A stretch of DNA of 64,000 nt from Nonomuraea spiralis (GCF_014648435.1 NZ_BMRC01000005.1:124001-188000), one strand, 5' to 3'; counted from the stretch's first letter, positions 42,283 through 52,188 are shown. Made by a program: numbers and translations. Notes: a model not told the origin generated them from the sequence alone.

Positions 42283-45275
42283 CGCGGGCTCCGCGGGCCG
42301 GCGAGGCGGGCCCGCTGCTCGGCCGGGTCGGGCATGAAGCCCACGTCCACCATGTACGAGAAGCACTTGTGCGCCAGGTCGGGCGTCATGGGCGGGCAGG
42401 CGATGCCCGAGCCCTCCAGCGCCGCCAGCGTGTTGGCGCACTCCGCGCGCAGATCGGTACGGCCGAGCACCTCCGGGGTGAACGCGGGCAGGACCGACCG
42501 CACCCGTTCCTGGAACAGCAGCGGCAGCAGCGGGAAGAGCGGGTTGTCCGGGCCGAGCGTGACCAGGTGCTGGACGGCGGTCTCCAGCGGGACGGTCTCG
42601 AACTCGTAGCCGAAGGAGCGCACCCAGCCGTACACCTCGGTCAGGGGCACGGGGTTGAGGTTCCACAGGTGGAAGTTGCGGCCGACCGCGTCCCGCCGGA
42701 GCGAGATGTGCGCTACGGCGCGGGCCGCGTAGTCGATGGGGATGGCGTCGAACAGGTAGTCCATGTCCGGCACCACGCCGAACTCCAGCAGGCCCTTGAT
42801 CTGCAGCAGCAGGTAGTCGCTGGTCTGGGTGGCGCCGGTGCCGCTGTGGCTCATCATCATGCCGGGCCGGTAGATCGCCGCCGGGACGCCGCGCTCGCGG
42901 GCGATCCGGACCAGGTGGTCGCCGGCCCACTTGCTGCGCGCGTACGCCTCGGGCGCCTCCAGCGGCACCAGCGGCTCGTTCTCCAGGTACGGCCGGTCCC
43001 GCCCGGTGTGCAGGAACACGTCGATGCTGGAGATGTAGTGCACCGCCTTGAGCCGTTCGGTGACGGCCAGGCGCAGGACGTCGGCGACGGAGTCCACGTT
43101 GGCGGGCTTGAGCGCGCTGTAGGGGTAGACGAAGTTGACCAGGGCGCCGCAGTGGTAGATCGAGTCGATCACCCCGGCGAGCCGGACGAACCCCTCCTCG
43201 CCCAGCCCGAGCAGCGGCTCGGCCAGGTCGCCCGCCAGGGCCTCGATGCGGTCGTCGTAGCGGTCGTCCCAGATGAGGTAGCGCCGCATGACCTCGCGCA
43301 GGCGGTTCTTGCCTTCGGTGGACGACGACGCGCGGACCAGGCACCAGACGGTCGCGTCGGTGCGTTCGACCAGCTCCTTGAGCAGGAACGCGCCCAGGTA
43401 GCCGGTGGCGCCGGTCAGCAGCACGTGCCGGGGGACGTCCCAGGCGGCCTCGGGCAGGCCGGGCGTCACGGTGATCGACTCGTCCAGCGTCGTCTCGGCG
43501 AGCACCTCGCCGAGGTCGCCGGGCTCGTCGGCGGGAGCCTCGCTGCGCCTGGCCGCCTCGATCATCTGGGCGGTGCCGGCCACGTGCGGCACCTCGAACA
43601 GGTGGTGGATCGACACGCTGACCCCGAACCGGCTCCACAGGCCGAGGGCGAGCCTGGCCAGGTGCAGGGAGTTGGCGCCGAGGTCGAAGTAGCTCTGGGT
43701 GACGCCGAACCGGCCGACGCCCAGGATCTCCGTGACGAGCTGGGCGACCTCGGTCTCCAGGGCGGTCATCTCGCGGCCCGCCCCGGGCTCGGGCCGCGGG
43801 TCGGCGAGCTGGCTGCGGTCGATCTTGCCGGCCACGTTGCGCGGCAGCTTGTCCAGCACGACGACCCGGCCGGGCACCATGTGCGCCGGCAGCAGCCCCG
43901 CCGCGTGCGCCCTGACGTCCTCGGGGTCGGCCTCGCCCGCGACCCACGCGACCAGGCCCGCGCTCTCGCCGAGGACCCGTACGTCGGCGGCGGCCTCCAG
44001 GACCGCGGGGTGCGTGGCGAGGGCGTGCTCGACCTCGGCCAGCTCCACCCGGTACCCGCGGACCTTGACCTGGTGGTCGACCCGCCCGCAGAACTCCAGT
44101 TGCCCGTCGGGCAGCCGCCGCACCCGGTCGCCGGTCCGGTACATCCGGCCGCCCGGCGCCTCCGCCCACGGGTCGGGCAGGAACCGTTCGCCGGTCAGGG
44201 CCGGCCGGCCGCGGTAGCCGCGCGCGACGCCCGCCCCGCCCACGAACAGCTCGCCGACCTCGCCGTCGCCGACCGGGTCCAGGTCCTCGTCCAGCAGCCG
44301 CATGCCCGCGCCGGCGATCGGGAACCCGATGGGCACGACCGCCTCGGGGCCTTCGGGCCTCAGCGTGGACGTCGTCGTCCACACGGTCGTCTCGGTCGGG
44401 CCGTAGTTGTTGACGAGCAGGCACTCGGGCAGCAGGGCGTGATGCCGCTCGACCAGCGAGCGCGGGCACGCCTCCCCGCCGACGATCACGCAGTGCAGGC
44501 TCGCCAGGGGAGCGGCGTCGTCGGCGTGGATCAGAGAGTAGAGCGACGGCGTGCAGTCCAGGTGGGTGACCCGGTGCCGGGCGATCAGGTCGCGCAGGGC
44601 GCGCGGGTCGCGGTGCTCCTCCGCCGAGGGCACCACGATCTGCCCGCCCCTGGTGAGCGTCCAGTAGAGCCCGACCGCGCTGGCGTCGAACGAGAACGAC
44701 ACCAGCAGCAGGAAGCAGGCGGGCTCCGGGCGGCCGAGCTCCCACTGCGCGAGCGTGGTGTGCGTGATCTGCCGGTGGGTGACGGTCACGCCCTTGGGCT
44801 CGCCGGTCGAGCCGGAGGTGTAGATGACGTACGCGGCGTTGTCGGGCAGCACCGGGCTGTCGGGCCGGGTGGCGGGCTCGTCCTGGAGCTGGTCGAGGTC
44901 CGACAGCACCGTGGTCCACCCGCCTTGCGGCACGGCCCCGCTCAGCGACTCCGGCGCCACCAGCACGGAGGCGCCGCAGTCGGACATCAGGTAGTGGAAG
45001 CGGCGCGCCGGGTTCCCCGGGTCGATCGGCACGTAGGCGCCGCCGGCCTTGAGCACGGCCAGCAGCGCCACCACCGTCTGGACGTCGCGTTCGGCGATCA
45101 CCGCCACGCTGGTCTCCGGGCCGACGCCGTGCCGGCGCAGCCGGTGGGCGAGCCGATTGGCCCAGGCGTCGAGCTCGGCGTACGTGAGATCGGCGCCCAG
45201 ATAGGTCACCGCGCAGGCCGTAGGGCTCTTGTCGGCCTGCTGCTCGATCAACCTGTGGAGCAACGTCACACCCAT
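42279..45275 (-). CDS. NRPS-like reductase A-PCP-TD (no condensation domain)
   Basis: 998 residues. A domain about 10-500 with YVIYTSGSTGEPKGVTVTH, NNYGPTE, MYRTGDRVR and VAGKIDRSQ; the specificity residues read by eye are DAVDIGNVWK, without a confident match. PCP near 533 with QSYFDLGANSLHLAR. Thioester reductase domain about 615-990: NADPH loop LLTGATGYLGAFLL, then ISSIDVF and the YARSK catalytic Tyr-Lys. The layout equals carboxylic acid reductases and Lys2: an acid is adenylated, thiolated and reduced to an aldehyde. It could make an amino aldehyde building block, or its TD could release the finished peptide in trans. The start is the ATG at 45275, after an 83-base gap that is unusual in this operon. 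Confidence 0.93.
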   Translation of the reverse strand: MGVTLLHRLIEQQADKSPTACAVTYLGADLTYAELDAWANRLAHRLRRHGVGPETSVAVIAERDVQTVVALLAVLKAGGAYVPIDPGNPARRFHYLMSDCGASVLVAPESLSGAVPQGGWTTVLSDLDQLQDEPATRPDSPVLPDNAAYVIYTSGSTGEPKGVTVTHRQITHTTLAQWELGRPEPACFLLLVSFSFDASAVGLYWTLTRGGQIVVPSAEEHRDPRALRDLIARHRVTHLDCTPSLYSLIHADDAAPLASLHCVIVGGEACPRSLVERHHALLPECLLVNNYGPTETTVWTTTSTLRPEGPEAVVPIGFPIAGAGMRLLDEDLDPVGDGEVGELFVGGAGVARGYRGRPALTGERFLPDPWAEAPGGRMYRTGDRVRRLPDGQLEFCGRVDHQVKVRGYRVELAEVEHALATHPAVLEAAADVRVLGESAGLVAWVAGEADPEDVRAHAAGLLPAHMVPGRVVVLDKLPRNVAGKIDRSQLADPRPEPGAGREMTALETEVAQLVTEILGVGRFGVTQSYFDLGANSLHLARLALGLWSRFGVSVSIHHLFEVPHVAGTAQMIEAARRSEAPADEPGDLGEVLAETTLDESITVTPGLPEAAWDVPRHVLLTGATGYLGAFLLKELVERTDATVWCLVRASSSTEGKNRLREVMRRYLIWDDRYDDRIEALAGDLAEPLLGLGEEGFVRLAGVIDSIYHCGALVNFVYPYSALKPANVDSVADVLRLAVTERLKAVHYISSIDVFLHTGRDRPYLENEPLVPLEAPEAYARSKWAGDHLVRIARERGVPAAIYRPGMMMSHSGTGATQTSDYLLLQIKGLLEFGVVPDMDYLFDAIPIDYAARAVAHISLRRDAVGRNFHLWNLNPVPLTEVYGWVRSFGYEFETVPLETAVQHLVTLGPDNPLFPLLPLLFQERVRSVLPAFTPEVLGRTDLRAECANTLAALEGSGIACPPMTPDLAHKCFSYMVDVGFMPDPAEQRARLAGPRSPR

Positions 45276-45358
45276 CGCGGGGCACCCCCATCGACTGTCC
45301 TGGACATCTGGGACAGATGCTTCAACCCGGTTGCACATTCGGCGCATATCGCCGTTTT
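45276..45358 (-). promoter_or_regulatory. Intergenic gap with small hairpins; possible internal control point
   Basis: Apart from short spacers of about 10 bases, this is the only real break in the operon. On the coding strand it can form CGGCG-ATATG-CGCCG just after the upstream stop and CATCTG-TCC-CAGATG closer to the next ATG. A TTGAAG box precedes the second hairpin. It may hold an internal promoter or an RNA-processing site that sets the ratio of SARP and A-TD to the rest. Confidence 0.35.
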
Positions 45359-48300
45359 CTAGGGCTCTTCGATGAACCCCGCGCGGGCCAGCCAGGCCAG
45401 GACCAGCCGTCCCATGTCCTGGTCGATCGGCGGGCAGGCGATGCCGGTGCCGGCCAGCGCGGCGTCGGTGTTCGCGGTGCCGATACGGGGCGCGTCCTCG
45501 CCCGGCTCGTCGCCGATGAGCGGCAGCACCGGGTAGAGCGCGTTGTCCTCGCCGACGTCGCGCAGCCTGAGCCGCCACTCCTCGAACGGGACCACCTCGA
45601 ACCGGTAGCCGAACGCCTTCACCCACTCCCACACGTCGCCGAGCGCCGTCGTCGCCGGGTTGGCGAGGTGGAAGACGCCGCCGAAGGACTCGGGCCGCCG
45701 CGACAGGTGCACGACGGCGCGGGCGGCGTAGTCCACGGGCATGAAGTTCAGCGCCATGTCCTGCTCCGGTCCCGCGCCGAGCTGGATGCAGCCCTTGACC
45801 AGCACGCACGTGTAGTCCGTGGTGTGGGCCGCGCCCGTACGGCTGTGCCCGAGGACGATCCACGGCCGGTAGACGACCACGGGCAGCCCGCGCTCGCCCA
45901 GGGTCGTGACCAGCCGCTCGGCGACCCATTTGGTCTGGGCGTAGCCGCCGGTCACGTCCCCGGGCTCCACGGTGTCGTCCTCCGCGATCAGCCGGTCGGT
46001 GTGGTGGCCGAAGACGTCGATCGTGGACATGTGGTGCACGGCCTTGACCCGCGTACGGCACGCCAGCCTGAGCACCTCCTTGGTGCCGAGCACGTTCGCC
46101 CTGCGCAGGGAGAGGTAGGGATGGACGAAGTTCACCTTCGCCCCGCAGTGGTAGATGACGTCGACCAGCTCGGCCAGCTCGTCGAACCGCCGCTCCGGCA
46201 GCCCGAACCGCGGCTCCTCCAACGTCCCCGGCTCGGCCACGATGCGGTCGCGGTACGACTCGTCCCAGATGCCGTACTCGCGCATCGTGCGTTCGACCCG
46301 CTGGTAGGCCTGGTCCGGGTCGGCGGCCCGGACCAGGCAGTGCAGGACGGCCTCGCCGGTGCGCAGCAGCTCGTCGGCCAGGAACGCGCCGAGGAAGCCG
46401 GTGACCCCGGTGATGAAGATCCGCCTGGGGGTCAGCAGGTCGGCGACGGGCAGGCCCGCCGGGGTGAGGTCGTCCTCGACGGCCGCGTCGGCGACCAGGT
46501 CCTCCGCCCCCGCCACGGCCAGCGCTCGCCCCGGCGCCCCGCTCTGCGGCCCGCTGCCCGGCAGGGCGGGGAGGGCCGCGCGGTCCACCTTGCCGTTGCC
46601 GGTCAGCGGCAGCGCGGGCAGCGGCACGTAATGCGCGGGCAACATGGCCGCGGGCAACGTCCGGCCCAGGTGGGCGGCGAGCTGCTCGTCAGTCGGAGCC
46701 GGGTCCGCCCGGGGCACGACGTAGGCCACCAGCCGCCGGTCGCCCGGCCGGTCCTCCCTGACCACCACGACCGCGGCGCGCACGTTCCGGTGGCGCAGGA
46801 GCGTGGCCTCGATCTCGCCCGGCTCGATGCGATGACCGCGCACCTTGACCTGGTGGTCGGTCCTGCCGAGGTAGTCGAGGGTGCCGTCGGGCAGATGCCG
46901 GACGAGGTCCCCGGTCCGGTACATCCTGGCCCCCGGCGTCGGGCCGTACGGGTCGGGCAGGAACCGTTCGGCGGTCAGCCCCGGCCTGCCCAGATACCCG
47001 CGGGCCACGCCGGCCCCGGCGACGTAGAGCTCGCCCGGCAGCCCGGCCGGGGTGGGGCGCAGGCTTCCGTCCAGGACGTACAGGCGGGTGCCGGCGACGG
47101 GACGGCCGATCGGCACCGGGCCGGCGGGGGCGTCCCCGGCCGCCACCTCGTACGCGCAGCAGCCGACGACGGTCTCCGTGGGGCCGTACTCGTTCACGAC
47201 CAGGGTGCCGGGGGAGTGGCCGGCCCATCGCCGCAGGGTCTGGCCCGGCAGGGCCTCGCCGCCGACGACGAGCCTGCGTGTCAGGTCCGCCGCGTCCCCG
47301 TCCGTTCCGGTCTGCGCGAAGTGGTCACACAGCAGTTCGAGGTGGGCCGGGGTCAGCTTCACCAGGCTGTGACCGCCCTCGCGCACGGCTTCGGCGAGCG
47401 CGGCCGGTCCGGCGTCCTCCCGTACCACGGTCACCGTGCCGCCCGCGGCCAGCGCGGGGTAGATCGAGGTGACCGTGAGGTCGAACGCGATCGAGGAGTG
47501 CAACGTCGAACCGCCGCCCGCGCCCGCCTCGTACGCCTCCACGGCCCACCGCACGTAGTTCGCCAGCCCGCCGTGCGGCACCATCACGCCCTTCGGCACG
47601 CCCGTCGAGCCGGAGGTGTAGAGGATGTAGGCGAGGTTGTCCGGATGTGTGGCGACCGCCGGGTTCGTCGCGGGGAACCCGTCGATCCACTCCCGGACGC
47701 GGTCGAGGACGACGGTCCTGCTCGGGCTCGCGGGCAGCCGCTCAGCCGGGCCGGTCGAGGTGAGCACGAGGTCGGCGCCGCTGTCCGCGATCATGAAGGC
47801 GAGCCGTCCCGGCGGGTGCCCGGGGTCCAGCGGGACGTACGCGGCCCCCGCCTTGAGCACCGCCAGCAGCGCGACGAGGAGGTCCGGGCCGCGCGGCAGG
47901 CAGATCGCGACACGGCTCTCCGGGCCGATGCCGCGCGAGCGCAGGGCGTGCGCGAGCCGGTCGGCCCGCCCGTCGAGGTCCTGGTACGTCAGCTCGTGGC
48001 CGTCGGAGCGCACCGCGACCGCCATTGGCTGTCGTTCCGCCGTGGCCCGGACGAGCTCGTGGACGTGTCCGGCGGGCGCCGGGGCCGCCGGTCCCGTGGC
48101 CCAGTCGTCCAGCAGGAGCCGCCGTTCCGCGTCGGGGAGGATCGGCAGCCGGGAGACCGCCTCGTCAGGCGTGGCCGCCATGCCTTCGAGAACGGTGAGC
48201 AACCGCGCCCCGAGCCGGTCGGCGGAGACGGGCCCGAGCCCGGTTCCGTCGTGGTCGAGCCGGAGGTGCCATTTCCCCTGGGTGCGGGTGCCGCGCACGG

Positions 48301-49201
48301 TCGGCGGGCCCGCGTGGCCGATCGCGATCGGACGCACCTCCGGCGGCAGGGGCTCGCCGTCGTCGAGGACGGCCATGACCGCCGGCCGCCCGCCGCCGGC
48401 CACCGCCAGCCCCGCCCGTACACGCTGGAGCACCGTACCCACGGTGGGATCGTCGGCGAGACCGACGCGGACCACCCGCGGGACGGCCAGCGGCGCGATC
48501 AGCCGCGAGGTCCCCGGCAACTCCCGCCGCGCCGTCAGGACACCGGCCGCGACCTCGGCGTCCCCGGTCAGCCGGCCCAGCAGCACGGCAGCCCCGGCCA
48601 CCAGCACCGCGCCCGGGTCGTCCTCCTCCCGGACCTCGTCGTCGGGCTCGGCCCGGAGCGCCGCCCACCCGGCGGTGACGAGGTCGGTCATGCGGGCCAG
48701 GGGCAGCCGCTCGGCCTGCGGGCGGGTGTGGGCGTCCCACAGCTCGGCCAGCAGGATCCCCGGGCAGAAGTCGTCCGCGATCAGCCGGTGCAGGACGAGG
48801 GACAACACGACGTGCCCCTTGTCCAGCCGCAGCACGGACACCCTGAACAGCGGCGCGGCCGTCGGCGTGAGCGGCGTACGGGCGTCGGCGGCGAGCCGCC
48901 GCGCCACCTCGGCCGAGCGTTCGGGCTCGGCCAGCGCCGACAGATCGGCCGCCGCCACGGCGGCGACGACCCCGCGGGCCACCAGCCGGACGGGATCGCC
49001 GTCGAGGACCCGGAAGTACGTCCGCAGAGCCTCCTGCCTGCGGACGACGGCGGTCAGGGCCCGCTCCACGTCGGCGGCGTCGAGGTCCGCGTCGATCTCG
49101 TACGCCGCCACGACGTGCGACTCCGGCGCGGTCAGGTCGTCGTGGGTCCACATGCGGTGTTGTGCCGGCAACAGGTTGCCGGTCGCGTTCTGGTCAGGCA
49201 T
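45359..49201 (-). CDS. NRPS-like protein: vestigial C, A (Asn-like code), TD, no carrier domain
   Basis: 1280 residues. The first 370 align with the start of a C domain ([14 protein letters not shown]), but the catalytic HHxxxDG is replaced by LHRLIADDF and the second half is shrunken, so it should not condense. The A domain (about 385-875) is complete: [46 protein letters not shown] and NGKVDRAAL. Specificity residues read by eye are DLTKVGEVGK, one change from the classical Asn code. Only about 57 residues of Pro/Gly/Ala linker separate the A10 motif from the TD, which has [13 protein letters not shown] and YAQTK. No GGxSL carrier motif exists there, and there is no room for a PCP. It overlaps the SARP gene by 8 bases. 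Confidence 0.92.
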   Translation of the reverse strand: MPDQNATGNLLPAQHRMWTHDDLTAPESHVVAAYEIDADLDAADVERALTAVVRRQEALRTYFRVLDGDPVRLVARGVVAAVAAADLSALAEPERSAEVARRLAADARTPLTPTAAPLFRVSVLRLDKGHVVLSLVLHRLIADDFCPGILLAELWDAHTRPQAERLPLARMTDLVTAGWAALRAEPDDEVREEDDPGAVLVAGAAVLLGRLTGDAEVAAGVLTARRELPGTSRLIAPLAVPRVVRVGLADDPTVGTVLQRVRAGLAVAGGGRPAVMAVLDDGEPLPPEVRPIAIGHAGPPTVRGTRTQGKWHLRLDHDGTGLGPVSADRLGARLLTVLEGMAATPDEAVSRLPILPDAERRLLLDDWATGPAAPAPAGHVHELVRATAERQPMAVAVRSDGHELTYQDLDGRADRLAHALRSRGIGPESRVAICLPRGPDLLVALLAVLKAGAAYVPLDPGHPPGRLAFMIADSGADLVLTSTGPAERLPASPSRTVVLDRVREWIDGFPATNPAVATHPDNLAYILYTSGSTGVPKGVMVPHGGLANYVRWAVEAYEAGAGGGSTLHSSIAFDLTVTSIYPALAAGGTVTVVREDAGPAALAEAVREGGHSLVKLTPAHLELLCDHFAQTGTDGDAADLTRRLVVGGEALPGQTLRRWAGHSPGTLVVNEYGPTETVVGCCAYEVAAGDAPAGPVPIGRPVAGTRLYVLDGSLRPTPAGLPGELYVAGAGVARGYLGRPGLTAERFLPDPYGPTPGARMYRTGDLVRHLPDGTLDYLGRTDHQVKVRGHRIEPGEIEATLLRHRNVRAAVVVVREDRPGDRRLVAYVVPRADPAPTDEQLAAHLGRTLPAAMLPAHYVPLPALPLTGNGKVDRAALPALPGSGPQSGAPGRALAVAGAEDLVADAAVEDDLTPAGLPVADLLTPRRIFITGVTGFLGAFLADELLRTGEAVLHCLVRAADPDQAYQRVERTMREYGIWDESYRDRIVAEPGTLEEPRFGLPERRFDELAELVDVIYHCGAKVNFVHPYLSLRRANVLGTKEVLRLACRTRVKAVHHMSTIDVFGHHTDRLIAEDDTVEPGDVTGGYAQTKWVAERLVTTLGERGLPVVVYRPWIVLGHSRTGAAHTTDYTCVLVKGCIQLGAGPEQDMALNFMPVDYAARAVVHLSRRPESFGGVFHLANPATTALGDVWEWVKAFGYRFEVVPFEEWRLRLRDVGEDNALYPVLPLIGDEPGEDAPRIGTANTDAALAGTGIACPPIDQDMGRLVLAWLARAGFIEEP

Positions 49202-51110
49202 CGCCGTCCGCCTCCCCCCGGCTCCCCACGACCGCGCCGACGGCCGGCGGGCGTCCGCCCGGGTGCGGCCGGTCAGGTGGTTCGCCCGTCTCCGCCCGTC
49301 CGCGTACGTAGAGCCGGAACAGGTCGTCGAGCCGGTGGCCGCCCTCCACGGGGACCAGCAGGTTGGCCTGGACCAGCTCGGCCACCACCCCGTCCGGCGA
49401 GCCGGGCAGCACGACCGGCTGCTCCGGCGGCAGGGATCCCGCCAGCCAGGACACGCGCCGCGCGAGCGGCGACAGCTTGGCGTAACTGGCCGCGAAGGCG
49501 GCCTGGACGCTCAGCTCCCCGATCGCCAGCTCCTTCAGTCGTACGGACTCGTCGGCCAGCCGTTCGGCCAGCCGGGCGAGCGGCCACGAGGGGCGTACCG
49601 CCAGCCGCGTCCCCGCGATCCACAGTGCCAGCGGCAGCCCGGCGCAGGCCGCGGCGATGCGCCGGACCTCGCCGGGCTCGCGGTCCGCGCGGTCGTCGCC
49701 GATCAGGTCGCCGAGCAGCTCGATCGCGGACTCCTCGGCGAGCGGCCCGACGCGCACCGGGCGTACGCCGTCCAGGGAGGTCAGGCGGGTGCGTCCGGCC
49801 GCCAGGACCCGGCACGCGCCCGGCCCCGGCAGCAGCGGGCGGAGCTGCGCGCCGTCTTCGACGTCGTCCAGCACGATCAGCACACGGCGGCCGGCCAGCA
49901 ACGACCGGTACAGGGCGGCTCGATCCTCGACCCCGGCGGGCTGGCGCCGCGGCGGCACCCCCAGGGAGCACAGGAACTCCGCCAGTACGGCCGAGACGGG
50001 CTTGGGGTGTGCGGTCGAGCCGCAGAGCACCTGGTCGAGGCGGCCGTCGGCGAACCGGGGCGCCAGCTCGTGGGCGGCGCGTAACAGCAGGACCGTCTTG
50101 CCCGCGCCCGGCGAGCCGGACAGCGCGACGACGGCGGCCCCGCCGGGGGCGCCCGGGGGCCGGGTGAGCGCGCCGGTGATCTCGCCCAGCTCGGCCGCCC
50201 TCCCGACCAGGCCCGCGACGACCGGCGACAGATGACACGCCCGCCTGCCCCCACCACCGTCCCCCGAAGCCCCGCCCCCGGCCCCGCTCGCGCCCCCGCT
50301 TGCGACCCCGTGGGGGAGTGGGCGTCCCGGTGGGGTGGCGGGGGAGGGCGGGGGTGTGTAGTGGTGGCTGCTCCAGGGGAGGGCCTTGCGGCCCGCCAGG
50401 ATGCCGCGCTGCACCTCGCGCAGCTCCGGGCACGGCTCCAGCCCCAGCTCACGGGTGAGGATCTCGCGTGCCTGCGCGAAGGCCACCAGCGCTTCCGCCT
50501 TCCGTCCCAGGTGGTAGAGCGCGACCATGAGCTGCGCCCAGGTCCGTTCGCACAGCGGGCGTTCCTCCAGCATCCGGCGCAGCCGTACGATCAGCTCCTC
50601 GTACCGGCCGAGCGCCATCTCCGCCTCCACCAGGGACGACAACACGCCCCAGCGAAGGTCGTCCAGCAGGGTGATCCGGGCCTGGGCCCAGGCGCCCAGC
50701 TCCATGCCGGCCAGCGGCTCCCCGCGCCAGAGCCCGGCAGCCCGTTCCAGCGTGATCGCCGCCGCCGGGGCGTCCCCGTCCTTGGCCGCCTGCCGCCCCT
50801 TGTCCGCCAGCGTCTCGAAGAGCAGCAGGTCCAGCTCGCCCGGTTCCACCCGAATGAGGTAGCCGGAGGAATGACTGACCACCCGCAGAGCTCCCAGGGA
50901 CGCCCTGAGATCGGCGACGTAGGTGCGGATGTTGGAGGCCGCCGAACGCGGCGCCTCCTCCCACAGCGTCTCGACGAGCCGGTTGACCGAGACGACCTGA
51001 CCGGGATGAAGCAGCAGTGCCGCGAGCAGCGCGCGGCGCTTGACGCCTCTGATCTCGACCGTGCCCTCTGCCGACCTGACTTCCAGCGGCCCGAGTATGC
51101 GAAATTGCAC
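49194..51110 (-). CDS. SARP-family activator with NB-ARC-type ATPase domain
   Basis: 638 residues from a GTG with GGGAG 9 bases upstream. The OmpR-like DNA-binding domain (about 1-95) has [11 protein letters not shown] and [19 protein letters not shown]. The bacterial transcriptional activation domain (about 100-250) has [19 protein letters not shown] at its end. A Gly-rich linker leads to an NTPase with P-loop [12 protein letters not shown] (near 332) and Walker [12 protein letters not shown]. It stops soon after the NTPase, without the C-terminal TPRs of AfsR. SARPs bind direct heptamer repeats and switch on antibiotic clusters. As first gene of the operon, overlapping the A-TD gene, it should drive its own and all downstream transcription. 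Confidence 0.93.
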   Translation of the reverse strand: MQFRILGPLEVRSAEGTVEIRGVKRRALLAALLLHPGQVVSVNRLVETLWEEAPRSAASNIRTYVADLRASLGALRVVSHSSGYLIRVEPGELDLLLFETLADKGRQAAKDGDAPAAAITLERAAGLWRGEPLAGMELGAWAQARITLLDDLRWGVLSSLVEAEMALGRYEELIVRLRRMLEERPLCERTWAQLMVALYHLGRKAEALVAFAQAREILTRELGLEPCPELREVQRGILAGRKALPWSSHHYTPPPSPATPPGRPLPHGVASGGASGAGGGASGDGGGGRRACHLSPVVAGLVGRAAELGEITGALTRPPGAPGGAAVVALSGSPGAGKTVLLLRAAHELAPRFADGRLDQVLCGSTAHPKPVSAVLAEFLCSLGVPPRRQPAGVEDRAALYRSLLAGRRVLIVLDDVEDGAQLRPLLPGPGACRVLAAGRTRLTSLDGVRPVRVGPLAEESAIELLGDLIGDDRADREPGEVRRIAAACAGLPLALWIAGTRLAVRPSWPLARLAERLADESVRLKELAIGELSVQAAFAASYAKLSPLARRVSWLAGSLPPEQPVVLPGSPDGVVAELVQANLLVPVEGGHRLDDLFRLYVRGRAETGEPPDRPHPGGRPPAVGAVVGSRGEADGDA

Positions 51111-51907
51111 GAACCTGCTCCCTTGTGAAGTACCACACTGCCGAATCGCGGCGCAGCGCATGACAAATCGGGACCCGGCCCGGACATGGGCAGCCGCGAC
51201 GTGGAATCGGGGCGAACTACGGCGACGACGGCCGGGAACACAACGCGGACCGGCCGCACCGCCCCCGCTGCGGTCGCGTTCAGCCGTCGCCGAGAAGAGT
51301 GAATGGCTGGGACGTGTTCAACTTTCGGACCACGGCAGATGCGGGGCGTCCAGCGGCTCGGCGCCTCTCAAACGGGCAGTCGCCAGAGAATGTCGGGACA
51401 CCCCCTTGCAGTTTGCTTGCAGAATCATTACACGCAGTGAACGGGCATCATCCGAACGCCTTCCGACCAGCGGGACGGCCCATAAGACGCACGACCTGCG
51501 GACATATTCGGCCCGTCCGCAAGCCGATCGCGGCCACCGTCCCGAATCGGTACCCGTGTGCCATCAGGTCTCTTCATGAATGCCTCCGACAGAGGTTCGC
51601 GGCTGGCTGCCGCCTGGATGAGTCCCCGTACGAAAGGCGTGCCATCCCGTTCCATCCCCCGCGCCGGACGCTCAGCCAGCGGATGCTATGAGTAATTGGT
51701 ATGGAAGCACCATGTCGATTTACCGGCTCCGCAGCTCTCCCGCGAATCTAGGCAGCGCCGCTTTAATTCCGCTATGGGAACTCCGGAGGCGCGGTGGATC
51801 AGCGTTCAGGGGGACGCGCGCTCATCCGGCAGGCGGACGACGGGACGGAATCGGGACGGTGAGTATGAATGCCGTTCACCCGAAGGATCTCGTCGAAGGA
51901 CACGTAC
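51111..51907. other. 797-bp intergenic region upstream of the SARP operon
   Basis: This is the longest gene-free stretch in the window and is less GC-rich than its surroundings. No convincing coding frame is seen on either strand. It must contain the operon promoter (reverse strand) and probably that of the small secreted-peptide gene (forward). The only ordered element I find is the heptamer pair at 51405-51422. Confidence 0.6.
51405..51422. promoter_or_regulatory. Direct heptamer repeat with 11-bp period, candidate SARP site
   Basis: CTTGCAG occurs at 51405-51411 and again at 51416-51422, separated by TTTG. Identical heptamers spaced 11 bp start-to-start (one helical turn) are the known layout of SARP binding sites. 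The site lies about 295 bp upstream of the SARP start. I could not place a good -10 at the standard distance on either strand. Confidence 0.45.
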
Positions 51908-52080
51908 ATGATCAAGAAGTCTCTGCCCGCCGCGCTGGCGGCGACGGCCCTCGCCGCCCTCGTCCTGGCCCCCGCGAGCCCCGCCGTGGCCGCCACGAGC
52001 TGCTGATCGGCCGCGGGCACCGCGGCGACGAGAACGGCTGGACCCAGTACGAGTTCGGCTGGATCTCCTACACCGGCTGA
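51908..52080 (+). pseudogene. Small secreted peptide gene with frameshift
   Basis: AAGGA precedes the ATG by 7-8 bases. The frame encodes a textbook Sec signal peptide (MIKKSLPAALAATALAALVL, ending PAVAATSC) and then stops at 52004-52006 after 32 codons. A different frame continues at once with RGHRGDENGWTQYEFGWISY and ends in its own TGA at 52080. The second part looks like a short mature secreted peptide, so a one- or two-base frameshift has probably split one gene of about 57 codons. Alternatively this is a sequencing error, or the 32-codon product is real. It is divergent from the SARP operon; function unknown. Confidence 0.5.
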
Positions 52081-52167
52081 CCCACCGCTGCACGACCGCT
52101 CACAACCGCCGCCCCGCCCGCGACAGTCAGACGGGGCGGTGGCGACACGATCGGCGGCCCGTCCGGC

Positions 52168-52188
52168 TTGACCCTGACGCAGGGTCAA
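52168..52188 (+). promoter_or_regulatory. MerR-type operator within promoter spacer
   Basis: TTGACCCT-GACGC-AGGGTCAA is an 8-bp perfect inverted repeat whose left arm begins with a TTGACC -35 box. MerR activators bind such dyads inside an over-long -35/-10 spacer. That geometry would put transcription start near 52205, next to the ATG at 52206, giving a leaderless mRNA. Confidence 0.65.

Noticed and set aside
45317..50167. Very long open frames on the + strand opposite the NRPS genes (over 1,600 codons)
   Set aside because: They are antisense to well-conserved NRPS domains, show no recognisable protein motifs and are expected from high-GC third-position bias.
15564..51110. Calling the cluster a plain hydroxamate siderophore pathway
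   Set aside because: Uptake and iron-regulation genes are absent, and the FAAL, TD, acylase and KASIII/FkbH/ACP genes are not explained by that label. It stays possible but unproven.
51428..51655. A 75-codon reverse frame in the SARP upstream region
   Set aside because: No ribosome-binding site, no motif and no biased codon pattern; treated as non-coding.
51866..52080. A 71-codon frame starting at ATG 51866 as an alternative to the frameshifted secreted peptide
   Set aside because: Its N-terminal part is Arg/Gly-rich read-through of the signal-peptide DNA in another frame; only the last 28 codons look coding. The Shine-Dalgarno and signal peptide favour the 51908 start.
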